From Trypanosoma brucei gambiense DAL972 (lineage: Eukaryota; Euglenozoa; Kinetoplastea; Trypanosomatida; Trypanosomatidae): a stretch of 64,000 nt of DNA. Every line of letters starts with the position of its first letter. Position 1 is the stretch's first letter. The position numbers and the translations under genes are program-made. The DNA lies in assembly GCF_000210295.1 (NCBI RefSeq), contig NC_026742.1, positions 310,001 through 374,000 of the forward strand, written 5' to 3'. Under the pieces are notes generated by a model. It did no database searches and was not told the origin of the DNA. It was given only the letters and a program-made list of their open reading frames with translations. This document shows, one piece after another, positions 62,000 to 64,000 of this stretch.

Positions 62000-63487
62000 T
62001 CAACGATGTTGGGGAATGAGGTCATAAAGCTGCATTAAGTTGGGGAAGCCATGTTCCCAGAGGGCAGACTGAAACTGGCGGCTCGTGCGTGTATCGTAGC
62101 TGAGCCTTGTTATGATTACCAATAACGAATTGGGGGCACTAAACGACGTCGTGATAGCCTCACGCGGTATGCCCAAAGAAGAACAGAGGTCTAGCACAAC
62201 GGCACCCGTCAATCTGCCAAAGTCTTTCTGAATCAAATCACTCCATTCCTCATCAGGGGAAGTCAGACGCAGTCGTGTGACCCGGGGAACGCACTTGTCC
62301 GGCTCAACCTTCATCGGGCTGTCAACATGAAGAGAAAACAAATTCATACGTTCTATAAGAGACAGCTGAACCGATGACGAAGGCTCATCCGAACAATTTC
62401 CGTTATTCTGCGTCGGCTCCACACGTTCGGAGGACATTTGTAATGAAGCCTGATCAGTCGATTGCGGTAATTCTTCCACTTGGGTTTGCTTGCAGTTAGA
62501 CAGTGAATACCTTGACATTCTGTACATCGCCGTGCTCTCAGTTGCACGCAGGATGAGTCGTGTAGTAGCCTCATCGGAACTTATCTTCCCGCGGCTTATC
62601 TCCTCCTCTACGCTAAGATCACGGCAAACGGCCTCATCAAGCCTCAGCTCCTCTTCAGGTGCTGGTACGTGGCCCTTAACCTGTGGAGCCCTGAACAACA
62701 GCGAAGCCAATGCGTTTGGAGAACTCAACACAGTCCCGTAACCGCCAGTTCGCTTTACAACACCATCCACCTTCAAGAGGGTCTCAGTCCCCTCCACTGC
62801 AAGTGCTTCCGATGGTGCCGCAAGCTCTAACGGCACATCTGCCATCTGGCCCGTCTCATCTTTTTTTACTTCAACAATTACCTGAAAGCAGTCGGCATGG
62901 AATTGCACCGTCTGTGGCGTCAGCAACGCATAAGAATCAAAATCCTTATCCAAGTATGTAACGTACAGCAGCTGAAACTTAAGAAGTGCAGCCTTATCAT
63001 GAATTATACCCATAACGTCATCAAAATTCGCTCCCTCCTCTTCACATGGTGCTGGTACTTTCAACTCGCCCAGTTTGGCACCGGACTCCGTTGCAAAGCA
63101 CAAGGTCCAATAGCCGGAGTCGTTGATGCAACAATCAGCCAAACAACGATCGTCTGAGGCTGCCACCGGCTGGCGGAATCCGTACTCGACAGCCACTTCG
63201 CTGAGTTGTATATTTGGAAATGCCGACGATGCCTTGCAATCCTTCACTTCAAACGGCATAAGACTCTCAATTGACCTTGCCGTGTCCATTAGCCCTGGGT
63301 TTGGTATGTGTTCCTGATGTGCTCTTAAGCAAACACCATCCGGATATGGCGAGAGCGTCTCCGCAGTTGGTAAAAAACGGCCGGGCGTGGTCCCGCTGCG
63401 AACCGTCAAGTGGGACCCCGATTCCTTCGGGGGAAGGGTATCCACATAGCGCTCAAAGAAGCCACCACGGGGCGATTTGTCGATCAT
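62000..63487 (-). CDS. Kinetoplastid-specific protein with C-terminal SEA-like module
   Basis: 495 residues from the first in-frame ATG at 63487; the open frame extends to 63763 but starts with TTG and that extension reads like translated UTR. No signal peptide. A beta-rich region at about 115-250 ('GYWTLCFATESGAKLGELKVPAP', 'LLKFQLLYVTYLDKDFDSYALL', 'DCFQVIVEVKK') is followed by a Ser/Glu/Gln-rich linker (about 260-405). The C-terminal module (about 405-495) has the order: 'EEWSDLIQKDF', 'LTGAVVLDLCSSLGI', a strand 'LLVIITRLSYD', then 'FQSALWEHGFPNLMQLYDL'. This order resembles the SEA-like modules of kinetoplastid flagellum-attachment and cytoskeletal proteins and the two modules of the giant LRR protein at 1181-6940. 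No catalytic residues are evident, so the specific function is unknown. Confidence 0.8.
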   Translation of the reverse strand: MIDKSPRGGFFERYVDTLPPKESGSHLTVRSGTTPGRFLPTAETLSPYPDGVCLRAHQEHIPNPGLMDTARSIESLMPFEVKDCKASSAFPNIQLSEVAVEYGFRQPVAASDDRCLADCCINDSGYWTLCFATESGAKLGELKVPAPCEEEGANFDDVMGIIHDKAALLKFQLLYVTYLDKDFDSYALLTPQTVQFHADCFQVIVEVKKDETGQMADVPLELAAPSEALAVEGTETLLKVDGVVKRTGGYGTVLSSPNALASLLFRAPQVKGHVPAPEEELRLDEAVCRDLSVEEEISRGKISSDEATTRLILRATESTAMYRMSRYSLSNCKQTQVEELPQSTDQASLQMSSERVEPTQNNGNCSDEPSSSVQLSLIERMNLFSLHVDSPMKVEPDKCVPRVTRLRLTSPDEEWSDLIQKDFGRLTGAVVLDLCSSLGIPREAITTSFSAPNSLLVIITRLSYDTRTSRQFQSALWEHGFPNLMQLYDLIPQHR

Positions 63488-64000
63488 AGGAAGGCTTTCA
63501 ACAAAATTTTCTAAATAACGGTACAAAAAGACGGCCGCACCCAACCGCAAATACACAAAGATGTGTGTAGCTCTATGGATGGGTGGGTCCCCGTCAAAAA
63601 TAAGATATATGAGCAATACCCTTTCAGTCGGACACCTTCTAACAAAAAGGTGAAAAAATTTAAAAATATACAGACGCAGATCGAAATAACAAATCAATAA
63701 AACAGAGAAGGCAACTATATCAGCACGTTTCCCGTTAAATCTGCTATCAGTACACCCCAACAAGAGGGCACCGTGCCATTACATTCCATTGCACGAAAGT
63801 GCTGAAAAAAGGTACACTCAGTTCGCGGGATCATCACGAAGCAGACCAACACATGCTTCTCCGGAGTCACCAGAAGGCATCATGCGGCACGAAGTGAAGC
63901 TCACTGACCTCGGATTGCCCCGTGTTGTGCCTTGAATGCATGGAGGAGAGAGAGTAGGTTCAAATCAAGAAAGCACAGAGGGTGAAGAAAGGATTAGATT
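63488..64000. other. 5' region of the 495-residue gene, right edge of window
   Basis: A/T-rich spacer. Plus-strand A-rich stretches at about 63641-63665 and 63695-63715 could supply the polypyrimidine tract for splicing the gene at 63487. No gene is visible to the right edge. Confidence 0.45.

Overview
The window looks like a chromosome-internal stretch of a trypanosome nuclear genome, most likely Trypanosoma brucei or a close relative. Every convincing gene lies on the minus strand and none needs introns. Spacers carry polypyrimidine tracts followed by AG (trans-splice acceptors) and (TA)n microsatellites. The whole window therefore reads as part of one polycistronic unit transcribed from right to left. 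I saw no rRNA, tRNA, CRISPR, bacterial-type operon or intact transposon.

In transcription order (right to left) the single-copy genes are: a kinetoplastid-specific protein with a C-terminal module resembling those of flagellar/cytoskeletal proteins (62000-63487); an EAF6-like subunit of histone acetyltransferase complexes (59811-60350); UTP10/HEATR1 of the small-subunit processome (51032-58927); then, beyond the array, a small membrane protein of unknown function (27247-27894); a five-finger C2H2 protein (25453-26481); a doubtful 68-residue ORF (24713-24919); an EB1 microtubule plus-end protein (22921-24531); a DUF789-like protein with a long low-complexity N-terminus (16593-20720); a low-complexity protein of unknown function (13164-14615); a membrane-anchored ELMO-domain protein (10793-11902); a tail-anchored protein with an N-terminal PAM2-like motif (8437-10257); a giant leucine-rich-repeat protein with a duplicated C-terminal module (1181-6940); and a DUF4460/TCAIM-like protein cut by the left edge (1-521).

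The outstanding region is 28050-49244, a tandem array of about 3-4.6 kb units. Each encodes a type I surface protein: signal peptide, a C-type-lectin-like domain of about 190 residues, a stalk of tandem repeats rich in N-glycosylation sequons, one transmembrane helix and a 52-residue cytoplasmic tail. Six copies are visible (A-F, left to right). A seventh is almost certainly hidden behind a 100-N assembly gap at 41078-41177. Copy E carries a 2-bp frameshift and a different, 72-bp stalk repeat. Copies E and F have a different end to the lectin domain. Markers are shuffled between copies, as expected from gene conversion. I do not recognise this family as a characterised protein; it is the best candidate here for an undescribed surface system.

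The single-copy genes are otherwise a functionally mixed set, as is normal for a trypanosome transcription unit, where neighbours share transcription but not pathway and control is mostly post-transcriptional. Three start codons (EB1, the 215-residue membrane protein and the 495-residue protein) were placed at the first ATG rather than at the beginning of the longer open frame, because those frames open with TTG.
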